Assembly: GCF_010907035.1 (NCBI RefSeq)
Contig: NZ_QUMK01000033.1
Coordinates: 1 to 57,386 of the forward strand
Direction of reading: 5' to 3'
Source: Rhodopseudomonas sp. BR0M22
GTDB lineage: Bacteria; Pseudomonadota; Alphaproteobacteria; Rhizobiales; Xanthobacteraceae
DNA: 57,386 bases
Position 1 is the first letter of the stretch. Each line of letters opens with the position of its first letter. This document shows positions 32,656 to 43,505 of this stretch, in pieces. The notes beneath the pieces are model-generated. The model was given only the letters and a program-made list of their open reading frames with translations. It was not told the DNA's origin and ran no database searches. The translations under genes and the position numbers were made by a program.

Positions 32656-33372
32656 TCAACCGATCTGCGAGAGCCATTCCTCGAACATCCGCTGCCCGGC
32701 GAGGTGCGCGTCGGATGGGATGGCTTGCGCCTGCGCCCTCAGCGCGCGCGGATCGATGCCGGCTCCCGACAGCTCCGCCGCATGCCCGGTGAGCCAGCGT
32801 TCGATGCCGTGATCGACTTCGACTTCAGGGTGAAACTGCAGCCCCAGCACATTGCGGCCGATCGCGAAGCCCTGCGTGGCGCACAGCGCGGTGGTGGCGA
32901 GGTTCTCGGCGCCGGCGGGAATCTGGAACGCGTCGCCGTGCCAATGCAGCACCGGGATGCCGTCGAGATGCCGGAGCGGTCCGCGCCGTCCTGCATCGGT
33001 CAGCGTCAACGCTCCGAATCCGATTTCCTTGTGGCCCATCGGAGCAACGGTGGCGCCGAGCGTCGCGGCGATCTGCTGGGCGCCGAGGCAGATACCGAAG
33101 GTCGGTCGATTCGCGGCCAGCCGCGCCGCCAGAATCCGGCGCTCCTCGAGCAGGTACGGATAAACGTCGCCTTCATAGACGCCGATCGGTCCGCCGAGCA
33201 CGATCAACAGATCGGGCTGTTCGGGATCGATGGCCGAGAATGGTGTCTGATCGAGATCGACGTAGCGGATGTCGTAGCCGGCCGCGGTGAGGACGGGTGC
33301 GAAGTAGCCGAGGTCTTCGAACAGGACGTGCCGAATCACGACGGCGGTTTTCGAGCGGGGAAGGTTTGTCAT
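32656..33372 (-). CDS. Class I glutamine amidotransferase-like protein
   Basis: 238 residues. The GATase1 fold has IVLGGPIGVYEG, nucleophile Cys in TFGICLGAQQIA, and the His-Glu pair in LQFHPEVEVDH, so the catalytic triad is intact. No synthetase domain is attached, so the acceptor is unknown; family members include gamma-glutamyl peptidases and GMP-synthase-like glutaminases. It converges with hoxJ (45-bp gap) and is divergent, across 514 bp, from the Nfn-rubrerythrin gene. Confidence 0.88.
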   Translation of the reverse strand: MTNLPRSKTAVVIRHVLFEDLGYFAPVLTAAGYDIRYVDLDQTPFSAIDPEQPDLLIVLGGPIGVYEGDVYPYLLEERRILAARLAANRPTFGICLGAQQIAATLGATVAPMGHKEIGFGALTLTDAGRRGPLRHLDGIPVLHWHGDAFQIPAGAENLATTALCATQGFAIGRNVLGLQFHPEVEVDHGIERWLTGHAAELSGAGIDPRALRAQAQAIPSDAHLAGQRMFEEWLSQIG

Positions 33373-33886
33373 CGTGCGCTCCGCACCACGTCGCGGCGGA
33401 TGCGAGCGACGCGTGCTTGATCGAATGATCTGTCCGGAACGGACATGTGGTCGATCAGCATCACGCTATCGGCGACCTCGATGTCAAGCTCGGCGCCGGT
33501 CCCGCGATCCACGAGGCGCCGCACAGCCGGCCACGGTCCTGATGCAGTCTGGCCGGAGCCCTCACGGCAGCGGTGTTACTTGCAGGCGGCCGATATGACG
33601 GGCCGCGACGAACGCGACCGGGATCCTGATTAGTTCAGTGGGGCGCCCCCATTAGACCTTGGTCGAAGGCCGCAAGCCGGGTCGCCTTCGCATGCCGGTC
33701 ATGCGCTCGCCTGCCGGGCGAACCGCGGCGGCACATTTCTGCGTGATCGCGCCGTTCGCGAGCGTGCGGCGCCAGACCGGACATGACCGAGGTCAAATCA
33801 ATTTGGCGCTCCTTGGGTATTTTGAGCCGCTTTCCCGTCACCTGACGACGCCGCTCGCCGGCCTCGGACCAATCTGTGCTGACATC
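33373..33886. other. Divergent intergenic region upstream of Nfn-rubrerythrin gene
   Basis: 514 bp without a supported gene; open frames crossing it lack ribosome sites or family resemblance. A compact GC hairpin (TGGGG-CG-CCCCA) lies near 33638-33650. Sequence 33795-33830 is locally A+T-rich and may hold the promoter, but no clear -35/-10, sigma54 or FNR-type box was found. Confidence 0.5.
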
Positions 33887-36871
33887 ATGTATCGTATTGT
33901 GCGACGCGAGCAGTTCTCGGACGCGACTTTCCTGTGGGACGTCGAGGCGCCGGACATCGCGGCTTCCGCCGAGCCCGGCCATTTCGTGATGCTCCGTCTT
34001 TACGACGGCGCCGAGCGCATTCCGCTCACCGTCGCCGACTTCGATCGCGACAAGGGGCTGGTGACCGTCGTGGTCCAGGCGCTCGGCAAGACCACGCGCG
34101 AGATGCGCGACAAGTTCAAGGAAGGCGAGGCGTTCGAAGACTTCGTCGGTCCGCTCGGCCTGCCGCAGCATATCGACAAGGTCGATCACGTGGTGTTCGT
34201 CGGCGGCGGCCTCGGCGTCGCGCCGATTTTCCCGCAGCTCCGCGCCTTCAAACAGTCCGGCGCGCGCACCACCGCGATCATGGGATTCCGCACCAAGGAT
34301 CTGGTGTTCTGGGAAGACAAGTTCCGCGAGTTCGCCGACGAACTGATCATCTGCACCGACGACGGCAGCTACGGCGAGGCAGGCTTGGTCACCGCGGCGC
34401 TGGAGCGGGTGATCACCCAGCAGAAGCCCGACAAGGTGGTGGCGATCGGCCCGATGCCGATGATGCACGCCTGCGTCGAGACCACCCGTCCGCACGGCGT
34501 CAAGACCATGGTGTCGCTGAATACGATCATGGTCGACGGCACCGGCATGTGCGGCTCGTGCCGGGTCACGGTCGGCAATGAAGTGAAGTTCGCCTGCGTC
34601 GACGGCCCGGATTTCGACGGCCACAAGGTCGACTTCCACGAGCTGCACGCCCGCCAGAAGCGTTTCAAGACCGAGGAAGACAAGGCGAACGAACATTTCG
34701 CCCATGTCTGCAATCTCGAAAAGCAGCTGATCGTCGAGGGCAAGCGCAACTACAAGAAACTGGCGACGCTGCCGCCGCATCAGACCCCGATGCCGGAGCG
34801 TGACGCCCACGAGCGCGCCGCCAATTTCAAGGAAGTCAATCTCGGCTATTCGGTCGAGGAAGCGCTGCAGGAAGCCGAGCGCTGCATTCAGTGCATCACG
34901 CCGACTTGCGTGGCCGGCTGCCCGGTCGGGATCGACATTCCGGTATTCATTCGGAACATCCTGTTCCGCGACTTCGATGCGGCGCTGGAGACGATCTATC
35001 AGTCGAGCATCTTCCCGTCGATCTGCGGCCGGGTCTGCCCGCAGGAGACGCAGTGCGAAGCGCAGTGCATCATCCGCAAGTACAAGAAGCACGAGCCGGT
35101 CGCGATCGGTCGGCTCGAGCGTTTCGTCGGCGACAATGCGCGGGCGCCGAAGAGCAAGCCGATCGATCTGTCCAAGACGATCGGCAAGGTTGCAATCGTC
35201 GGCTCCGGTCCGGCCGGCCTTGCCGCCGCCGCTGATCTCACCCGCTACAATGTCGAAACCACGGTCTATGAGGCGCTGCATGTGCTCGGCGGCGTGCTGC
35301 AATACGGCATTCCGTCGTTCCGGTTGCCGCGCGACATCATCGACCGCGAAATCCAGCGGCTGAAGGATATCGGCGTCAAGTTCGAGACCAACAAGGTCGT
35401 CGGCAAGACCTTCACGATCGAACAGTTGATGAACGGCCGCGGCTTCGACGCGGTGTTCGTCGCGGCGGGCGCCGGTGCGCCGACCTTCCTGGGTATCCCC
35501 GGCGAATTCGCCGGCCGGGTCTATTCGGCCAACGAATTCCTCACCCGTATCAATCTGATGGGCGGCGATCGCTTCCCGTATCTCGACACGCCGGTCAGCG
35601 TCGGTAACAGCGTGATCGTAATCGGTGCCGGCAACACCGCGATGGATTGCCTGCGCGTCGCCCGCCGCGTCGGCGCCGCGACGGTGCGCTGCGTCTATCG
35701 CCGGTCGGAGGCCGAGGCGCCGGCCCGCATCGAAGAAATCCGCCACGCCAAGGAGGAAGGCGTCGACTTCTTCTTCCTGCATTCGCCGGTGGAGATTCTC
35801 GTCACCGAGAGCGGCGACGTCCGCGCGGTGCGGCTGCAGAAGATGGAGCTCGGCGAGGCCGACGAACGGGGTCGCCGCAAGCCCGTGCCGCTCGACGAGT
35901 TCATCGAGCTCGAATGCGACACGGTGATCTACGCGCTCGGCACCAAGCCCAATCCGATCATCGGTCAGGCGACGCCGGGGCTCGAGCTCAACAAGTGGGG
36001 CAACATCGCGGCCGACGACGACACCCAGTCGACCAACATGCCGGGCGTGTTCGCCGGCGGCGACATCGTCACCGGCGGTGCGACCGTGATCCTGGCGATG
36101 AGCGCGGGCCGCCGCGCCGCCAAGTCGATCGCCGCCTGGCTGCGGCTGAACAAGACCAAATGGCCCATTACGGCGCAGGACGCCGACGACTTCGTCGCCG
36201 GCAAGCTGGCGCCGCCGATCGAGGAGGAAGGCGTGGCGCATTGCCCGAAGTGTCACCAGCAGCTGGAAGGCCCGGAGGAGTACATCTGCTGCGCCGGCTC
36301 CGAGCTGCAGTGGCGCTGCGACGATTGCGCCAAGGTCAGCGAAGGCTTCGCGTTCCCCTACGGCATGTGCCCGCATTGCGGTGGCAAGCTGCAGCCGCTC
36401 GACCGCGCCGGCGTCAGCGACGAAGCGGGGCTGGCGGCGATCCGCACCGCGTTCGAAATCGAACTCGGTGGCCGCGCGTTCTATGCGCGCGCCGCCAAGG
36501 AAACCTCAGATCCGACCTTGCAGGAGCTGTTCCTGAGCTTCGCCGAGATGGAAGAGGAGCACATGACGACGCTAGCCAATCGCTATCATGTGGCGATTCC
36601 GCAGGCGACCGAAGGCTTCCACCTCGGCACCGCGGCGATCATGGCCGGCGTCAAAGGACAGATCGGCGATCCGACCACGCTGTTCGAAGCCGCGATCGAG
36701 TTCGAGCGGCGCGCCGCCTCGTTCTTCAAGACCCGGGTCGGCGAGACGCCGGACGGATCGGTCGAACGCCAGCTCTATCGCGAGCTCGCCGCCGAAGAGG
36801 ACGAGCACGTCTCGGTGCTGCAGACCGAATTCGCGCGCTGGAAGGAAGGCAAGCGCGGGCTGCTGACGTAA
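33887..36871 (+). CDS. NfnA-NfnB flavoprotein fused to a rubrerythrin-like module
   Basis: 994 residues. 1-280: NfnA-like reductase with FAD motif RIPLTVAD, nucleotide loop GGGLGVAP, and a [2Fe-2S] site Asp217-Cys222-Cys225-Cys237, matching the unusual Asp+3Cys ligation known for NfnA. 310-770: NfnB/GltD-like part with eight [4Fe-4S] Cys (333, 336, 341, 345, 380, 384, 390, 394) and two Rossmann motifs (VAIVGSGPAG, VIVIGAGNTAMD). 785-833: zinc ribbon of Cys-x2-Cys pairs. 845-994: ferritin-like domain with EIELGGRAFY, EMEEEH, EFERRAASFF and EEDEH as diiron ligands. Nfn proteins link NADH, NADPH and ferredoxin; the added domain suggests NAD(P)H-driven peroxide or O2 reduction (inference). No strong ribosome site; the MYRIVRREQF start is family-typical. 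Confidence 0.88.
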   Translation: MYRIVRREQFSDATFLWDVEAPDIAASAEPGHFVMLRLYDGAERIPLTVADFDRDKGLVTVVVQALGKTTREMRDKFKEGEAFEDFVGPLGLPQHIDKVDHVVFVGGGLGVAPIFPQLRAFKQSGARTTAIMGFRTKDLVFWEDKFREFADELIICTDDGSYGEAGLVTAALERVITQQKPDKVVAIGPMPMMHACVETTRPHGVKTMVSLNTIMVDGTGMCGSCRVTVGNEVKFACVDGPDFDGHKVDFHELHARQKRFKTEEDKANEHFAHVCNLEKQLIVEGKRNYKKLATLPPHQTPMPERDAHERAANFKEVNLGYSVEEALQEAERCIQCITPTCVAGCPVGIDIPVFIRNILFRDFDAALETIYQSSIFPSICGRVCPQETQCEAQCIIRKYKKHEPVAIGRLERFVGDNARAPKSKPIDLSKTIGKVAIVGSGPAGLAAAADLTRYNVETTVYEALHVLGGVLQYGIPSFRLPRDIIDREIQRLKDIGVKFETNKVVGKTFTIEQLMNGRGFDAVFVAAGAGAPTFLGIPGEFAGRVYSANEFLTRINLMGGDRFPYLDTPVSVGNSVIVIGAGNTAMDCLRVARRVGAATVRCVYRRSEAEAPARIEEIRHAKEEGVDFFFLHSPVEILVTESGDVRAVRLQKMELGEADERGRRKPVPLDEFIELECDTVIYALGTKPNPIIGQATPGLELNKWGNIAADDDTQSTNMPGVFAGGDIVTGGATVILAMSAGRRAAKSIAAWLRLNKTKWPITAQDADDFVAGKLAPPIEEEGVAHCPKCHQQLEGPEEYICCAGSELQWRCDDCAKVSEGFAFPYGMCPHCGGKLQPLDRAGVSDEAGLAAIRTAFEIELGGRAFYARAAKETSDPTLQELFLSFAEMEEEHMTTLANRYHVAIPQATEGFHLGTAAIMAGVKGQIGDPTTLFEAAIEFERRAASFFKTRVGETPDGSVERQLYRELAAEEDEHVSVLQTEFARWKEGKRGLLT

Positions 36872-36895
36872 GCCCGCGACTTGCGATGGCGGCGG

Positions 36896-38932
<2,037 letters not shown>

Positions 38933-38998
38933 CGCCCAGCCATAAGACCGGGAGGCGGTAAGTTCAACGCCGCGGGCCGCGTCGTCTCGGCGCTGTGA

Positions 38999-39616
38999 TC
39001 ACTCGGGCAGCGGCGGCAGATCGCCGACCGCCAGGTTCCGTGCTTCGTCGCGCGACACGCCGAGCCCCACCAGCACCCACTCCACCGTCTCGGCCGCAGC
39101 TTCGGACCAGGTGCGATGGCCATCGAGGATGGTGAAGATCGCGCCCAGCATGGCGCCGGAGATGAAATTGGTCGCCGACGCCAGTTGGGCGGGACTGAGG
39201 GCATGGCCGCGTTGCGCCAGCCCTGTGGCGAGGTCGTCGAGCGGCCGTCCATCCCAGACCACCCGCAGCGTCGTGGAGCTCATGCCGAACCGGCAGACGA
39301 ACCGGCCGAGCCGGGGCTCTTCGTGCGCCTGGCGGATCAACAGCCGCATCCAAGTCGCGAGACGCCGCACCGGATCGTGGCAATCCGCCAGCGCTACGGT
39401 CAGCCGGGGATTCAGTTCGCCGGCCAGATTGGTCACCACCAGGTCGAACAGGCCGGTGAGGTCGCCGAGGTTATTGTAGACTGTCCCCCGCGCGACACCG
39501 GCCGCCTGGGCCAGATCGGTGACGCTGATCTGCGTCAGCCCGCGCTCGGCGAACAATTGCATCGCCGCCAGATAGATCTGCCGCTGTGCGGGGCTCGACA
39601 CGGTCCTTGGACACAC
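38999..39616 (-). CDS. TetR-family repressor
   Basis: 205 residues from GTG 39616 (GTG 39601 is the alternative; a TTG at 39634 lies within the operator palindrome). The N-terminal helix-turn-helix is ISVTDLAQAAGVARGTVYNN. The remaining all-helical part carries RLLIRQAHEEPRLGRFVCRF and would bind an inducer. It is divergent from the HlyD-RbbA-ABC2 exporter and very likely represses it from the palindrome between them. Confidence 0.85.
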   Translation of the reverse strand: MCPRTVSSPAQRQIYLAAMQLFAERGLTQISVTDLAQAAGVARGTVYNNLGDLTGLFDLVVTNLAGELNPRLTVALADCHDPVRRLATWMRLLIRQAHEEPRLGRFVCRFGMSSTTLRVVWDGRPLDDLATGLAQRGHALSPAQLASATNFISGAMLGAIFTILDGHRTWSEAAAETVEWVLVGLGVSRDEARNLAVGDLPPLPE

Positions 39617-39626
39617 TTGATCTGAT

Positions 39627-39644
39627 TTGAACAACTGTGTTCAA
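39627..39644. promoter_or_regulatory. TetR-type operator
   Basis: TTGAACA (39627-39633), ACTG, TGTTCAA (39638-39644): a perfect 7-bp inverted repeat in the gap between the tetR gene and the exporter operon, placed to control both directions. Confidence 0.6.
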
Positions 39645-39757
39645 TACTGCGAATAGGCTTCGCCGACAATCCGGTTCAAAGCGGAATTGGCCTTGATCGA
39701 ACGGAGGGATAGCTGGGGTGGGGGCATTCACTGTTCAGTCCGTGATTCCGGAGCCGT

Positions 39758-40792
39758 ATGATGACGATCTTTCACCCGACCCGCCGCGGTGTCCGGCTGT
39801 TCAGCGTTTTCTGCCTCGGTGTTGGTGTTCTGGCGGGCCCGCTCCCGGCCCATGCCGACGACAAATTCGACAAGCTGATCCAGAAGCTGATGCCCAAGCG
39901 GCTGCCCGCGGGCTTCGCCTCGGCCAACGGCCGGCTGGAATCGGAGCAGGTCGAGATCGCCACCAAGCTGGCTGGCCGGATCGCCGAAGTGCTGGTGAAG
40001 GAGGGCGACGAGGTCGAGAAGGGCCAGCTTCTGGTGAAGATGGACGTCTCCGACATTCAGGCCCAGCTCCTCGCCGCCGAAGCGCAGGAGCGCCGCGCCG
40101 TGCAGAGCAAGGCGGTGGCCGAAGCGATGGTGCTGCAGCGGGAGAGCGAGCAGAAGCTGGCGGCTCAGCAGCTCGGCCGCGCCGAGGCGCTGTTCGAGAA
40201 AGGCTTCTCCACCGCGGAAATCCGCGACCAGCGCCAGTCCGCGCAGAACGTCGCCGATGCGGCGCTGATCGCCGCGAAGGCCAGCCTCAGCGATGCGACG
40301 GCGGCGATCGATGCCGCGCGCGCCGAGGTGGCGCGGATCAAGACCGTGCTCGACGACATGCAGTTGAAGGCGCCGCGCCGCGGCCGCATCCAGTACAAGC
40401 TGGCGCAGGCCGGCGAAGTGCTCGGGGCCGGCTCCCGCGTGCTGACGCTGGTCGATCTCACCGACGTCTACATGACGGTGTTCGTACCGGCGAGCGTCGC
40501 CGCCGGATTGGCTTACGGCTCCGACGCCCGACTGATTCTGGATGCGATCCCGCAATATGTGGTGCCGGCGAAGGTCACCTTCGTGGCCAGCGAGGCGCAG
40601 TTCACCCCGAAAGCGGTCGAGACCAAGGACGAGCGCGAAAAGCTGATGTTCCGCGTCAAGCTGACGCTGCCGCCGGACCTGCTGCGCAAATACGAGCGCG
40701 AGGTGAAGACCGGTGTGCGCGGCATGGCGTATTTGCGCACGGACAGCGACAAGCCATGGCCGGATAATCTCAAGGTCAAGCTGCCGCAATGA
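39758..40792 (+). CDS. HlyD-type periplasmic adaptor (YhiI-like)
   Basis: 344 residues. N-terminal signal or anchor (LFSVFCLGVGVLAGPLPAHA), lipoyl/barrel halves (VEIATKLAGRIAEVLVKEGD, MQLKAPRRGRIQYKLAQAGE) flanking a long coiled-coil hairpin (about 105-195), and a beta-barrel end. It links an inner-membrane ABC transporter to an outer-membrane channel. Start ATG 39758 follows CGGAG; a second ATG is adjacent. It overlaps the ATPase gene by 4 bp. Confidence 0.9.
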   Translation: MMTIFHPTRRGVRLFSVFCLGVGVLAGPLPAHADDKFDKLIQKLMPKRLPAGFASANGRLESEQVEIATKLAGRIAEVLVKEGDEVEKGQLLVKMDVSDIQAQLLAAEAQERRAVQSKAVAEAMVLQRESEQKLAAQQLGRAEALFEKGFSTAEIRDQRQSAQNVADAALIAAKASLSDATAAIDAARAEVARIKTVLDDMQLKAPRRGRIQYKLAQAGEVLGAGSRVLTLVDLTDVYMTVFVPASVAAGLAYGSDARLILDAIPQYVVPAKVTFVASEAQFTPKAVETKDEREKLMFRVKLTLPPDLLRKYEREVKTGVRGMAYLRTDSDKPWPDNLKVKLPQ

Positions 40793-43503
40793 CCGGCTTC
40801 GCCGCGCGTCTCACGCATGTCACTCACACCTATGGTGCGACACATGCGCTGGACGACGTCACGCTGGAATTGCCCGCCGGCAAGATGGTCGGCCTGATCG
40901 GGCCCGACGGCGTCGGCAAATCGACGCTGCTGGCGCTGATCGCCGGCGTGCGCCGGATTCAGACCGGCGAGGTGATGGCGCTGGACGGCGATATGCGCGA
41001 CGCCCGTCACCGCGCCGCAAGCGCGGCGCGGATCGCCTACATGCCGCAGGGGCTCGGACGTAACCTGTATCCGACCCTGTCGGTGTTCGAGAATCTGGAC
41101 TTCTTCGGCCGGCTGTTCGGTCAGGGCACGGCCGAGCGCAAGGCGCGCATCGCCGAATTGCTGAGCGCCACCGGGCTGTCGCCGTTCGGCGATCGGCCCG
41201 CCGGCAAATTGTCCGGCGGCATGAAGCAGAAGCTGTCGCTGTGCTGCGCGCTGATCCACGATCCGGACCTGTTGATCCTCGACGAGCCGACCACCGGCGT
41301 CGACCCGCTGTCGCGTCGGCAGTTCTGGGAATTGATCGACCGCATCCGGAAGCGCCGTCCGCAGATGAGCGTGCTGGTCGCGACCGCCTATATGGAAGAG
41401 GCCGAGCGGTTCGACTGGCTCGCCGCCCTCAACGACGGCAAGATCATCGGCGCCGGCACGCCGGCCGAGCTGCGGGCGCAGACCAAGCAGCCGACACTCG
41501 ACGCCGCCTTCATCGCGCTGCTGCCGGCGGAGATGCGCGGCGATTATGCCGACGTCGTATTGCCGCCGCTGCCGGACAGCGGCGACGGCTACGCGATCGA
41601 AGCCCAGAACCTGACCTGCCGGTTCGGCGATTTCACCGCGGTCGATCACGTCAACTTCCAGATCAAGCGCGGCGAGATTTTCGGCTTCCTCGGCTCCAAC
41701 GGCTGCGGCAAGTCGACCACGATGAAGATGCTGACCGGCCTGCTGACGCCGAGCGAAGGCGAGGCGCGGCTGTTCGGCGAGGTGCTCGACGCCTCCGACA
41801 TGGCGACCCGCAAGCGTGTCGGCTACATGTCGCAGAGCTTTTCGCTCTACGCCGAACTGACAGTGCGGCAGAACCTGCTGCTGCATGCGCAATTGTTCGA
41901 GCTGCCGAGCGCGCAGATTCCGGATCGCGTCGCCGAAATGCTGGCGCGGTTCGATCTCGCCGACGTCGCCGATGCCCGGCCCGACGGTCTGCCGCTCGGC
42001 CTGCGTCAGCGGCTGCAGCTCGCGGTCGCGGTGATCCACCGCCCCGAAGTGCTGATCCTCGACGAGCCGACCTCCGGCGTCGATCCGGTGGCGCGGGATT
42101 CGTTCTGGCGGATGTTGATCGCGCTGTCGCGCCAGGACGGCGTCACCATCTTCATCTCCACCCACTTCATGAACGAGGCCGAGCGCTGCGATCGGATATC
42201 GCTGATGCACGCCGGCAAGGTGCTGGCGGTCGGCGCGCCGCACGAGCTGGTGGCGCGCCGCGGCGCCGCCGATCTCGAACAGACCTTCATCGCCTATCTG
42301 GAAGAAGCGACCGGCGCGCAGCGCGACGGCGAGGAGACCAGCCTGGCGGCGCCGCGCGAGGCCGCGGCCAAGCTGCGGCGGTTCGATCCGGCGCGGCTGT
42401 GGGCCTATGCCCGCCGCGAGACCATGGAGATCCTGCGCGACCGGCTGCGGCTCGCGTTTGCGATTCTCGGCCCGCTGGTCCTGATGCTGACTTTCGGATT
42501 CGGCATTTCGTTCGACGTCGAGAATTTGACCTACGCGGTCTACGATCAGGACAACACGCTGGAAAGCCGCGAACTGCTGGAGAGCTTTTCCGGTTCGCGC
42601 TACTTCAAGCAGGCGCCCGACATCGCCTCCGCGGCCGACATCGACCGGCGTCTCGCCAGCGGCGAACTCAAGCTGGTGATCGAAGTACCGCACGGCTTCG
42701 GCCGCGACTTGCTGACCAGCAAGTCTCCGGAAGTCGCGGTGTGGATCGACGGCTCGATGCCGTTCCGCGCCGAGACCATCCGCTCCTACGTTACCGGGCT
42801 GTCGCAGGCCTATCTTGCCGAGCAGTATCGGCGCCATGCGATGGCGTCGCCGGCCTCGCCGATCAATATCGAAACCCGGTTTCGCTACAATCAGGCGTTC
42901 AAGAGCGTGTATTCGATCATTCCTGGCGTGATCACGCTGATCCTGATGCTGATCCCGGCGATGCTGACCGCGGTCGGCGTCGTCCGCGAAAAGGAAGTCG
43001 GCTCGATCTCCAACTTCCGCTCGACGCCGGTCACAGCGACCGAGTTCCTGCTCGGCAAGCAGCTGCCCTACGCCCTGCTGTCGTTCTTCAGCTTCGTGCT
43101 GCTGCTGGTCGGGGCGATGGTGATCTTCGGTGTTCCGGTTCGCGGGTCGTGGACGGCTTTGGTCGGCGGGGCGCTGCTCTACGTGTTCTCCACCACCGCG
43201 CTCGGTGTGTTGTTCTCGTCGTTCCTGCGCACTCAGATCGCCGCCATCTTCGTGGTCGCGATCATCTCGATCATCCCGGCCGTCAACTTCTCCGGTCTGT
43301 TGGTGCCGGTGTCGTCGCTGTCGCAGATCGGGCGATTGTTCGGCGAGGCGTTTCCCGCGGCCTGGTTCCAGGAGGTCAGTATCGGCGCCTTCACCAAGGG
43401 CATGGGGTTCTGGATGCTGTCGCCGAACCTGTTGGTGCTGTTCGGATTCGGTCTGACTTATCTGATCTGCGCCATTCTGGTGCTGCGCAAGCAGGAGGCG
43501 TGA
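40789..43503 (+). CDS. Fused ABC transporter, two ATPases plus ABC-2 permease (RbbA-like)
   Basis: 904 residues, close to E. coli RbbA/YhiH. ATPase 1: Walker A GPDGVGKST (38-46), signature LSGGMKQKLS, Walker B LLILDEPT. ATPase 2: GSNGCGKST (about 302-310), degenerate signature PLGLRQRLQL, Walker B VLILDEPTSG. From about residue 560 an ABC-2 permease with six helices (VITLILMLIPAMLTAVGVVR; FFSFVLLLVGAMVIFG; AAIFVVAIISIIPAVNFSGL). It probably exports a drug or lipid with its neighbours; the substrate is unknown. Confidence 0.9.
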   Translation: MTGFAARLTHVTHTYGATHALDDVTLELPAGKMVGLIGPDGVGKSTLLALIAGVRRIQTGEVMALDGDMRDARHRAASAARIAYMPQGLGRNLYPTLSVFENLDFFGRLFGQGTAERKARIAELLSATGLSPFGDRPAGKLSGGMKQKLSLCCALIHDPDLLILDEPTTGVDPLSRRQFWELIDRIRKRRPQMSVLVATAYMEEAERFDWLAALNDGKIIGAGTPAELRAQTKQPTLDAAFIALLPAEMRGDYADVVLPPLPDSGDGYAIEAQNLTCRFGDFTAVDHVNFQIKRGEIFGFLGSNGCGKSTTMKMLTGLLTPSEGEARLFGEVLDASDMATRKRVGYMSQSFSLYAELTVRQNLLLHAQLFELPSAQIPDRVAEMLARFDLADVADARPDGLPLGLRQRLQLAVAVIHRPEVLILDEPTSGVDPVARDSFWRMLIALSRQDGVTIFISTHFMNEAERCDRISLMHAGKVLAVGAPHELVARRGAADLEQTFIAYLEEATGAQRDGEETSLAAPREAAAKLRRFDPARLWAYARRETMEILRDRLRLAFAILGPLVLMLTFGFGISFDVENLTYAVYDQDNTLESRELLESFSGSRYFKQAPDIASAADIDRRLASGELKLVIEVPHGFGRDLLTSKSPEVAVWIDGSMPFRAETIRSYVTGLSQAYLAEQYRRHAMASPASPINIETRFRYNQAFKSVYSIIPGVITLILMLIPAMLTAVGVVREKEVGSISNFRSTPVTATEFLLGKQLPYALLSFFSFVLLLVGAMVIFGVPVRGSWTALVGGALLYVFSTTALGVLFSSFLRTQIAAIFVVAIISIIPAVNFSGLLVPVSSLSQIGRLFGEAFPAAWFQEVSIGAFTKGMGFWMLSPNLLVLFGFGLTYLICAILVLRKQEA

Positions 43504-43505
43504 CG

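Noticed and set aside
33780-33886. FNR/FixK box upstream of the Nfn-rubrerythrin gene
   Set aside because: No TTGAT-N4-ATCAA match was found; TCAAATCAATTTGG is only a partial resemblance.
33635-36376. Long open frame on the minus strand opposite the Nfn-rubrerythrin gene
   Set aside because: Composition-driven; the plus-strand protein has all catalytic motifs of known families.
41241-43505. Upstream extension of the ABC-2 permease frame beneath the RbbA-like gene
   Set aside because: Arg/Ala-rich shadow translation; the ATG at 43506 gives the normal permease start.
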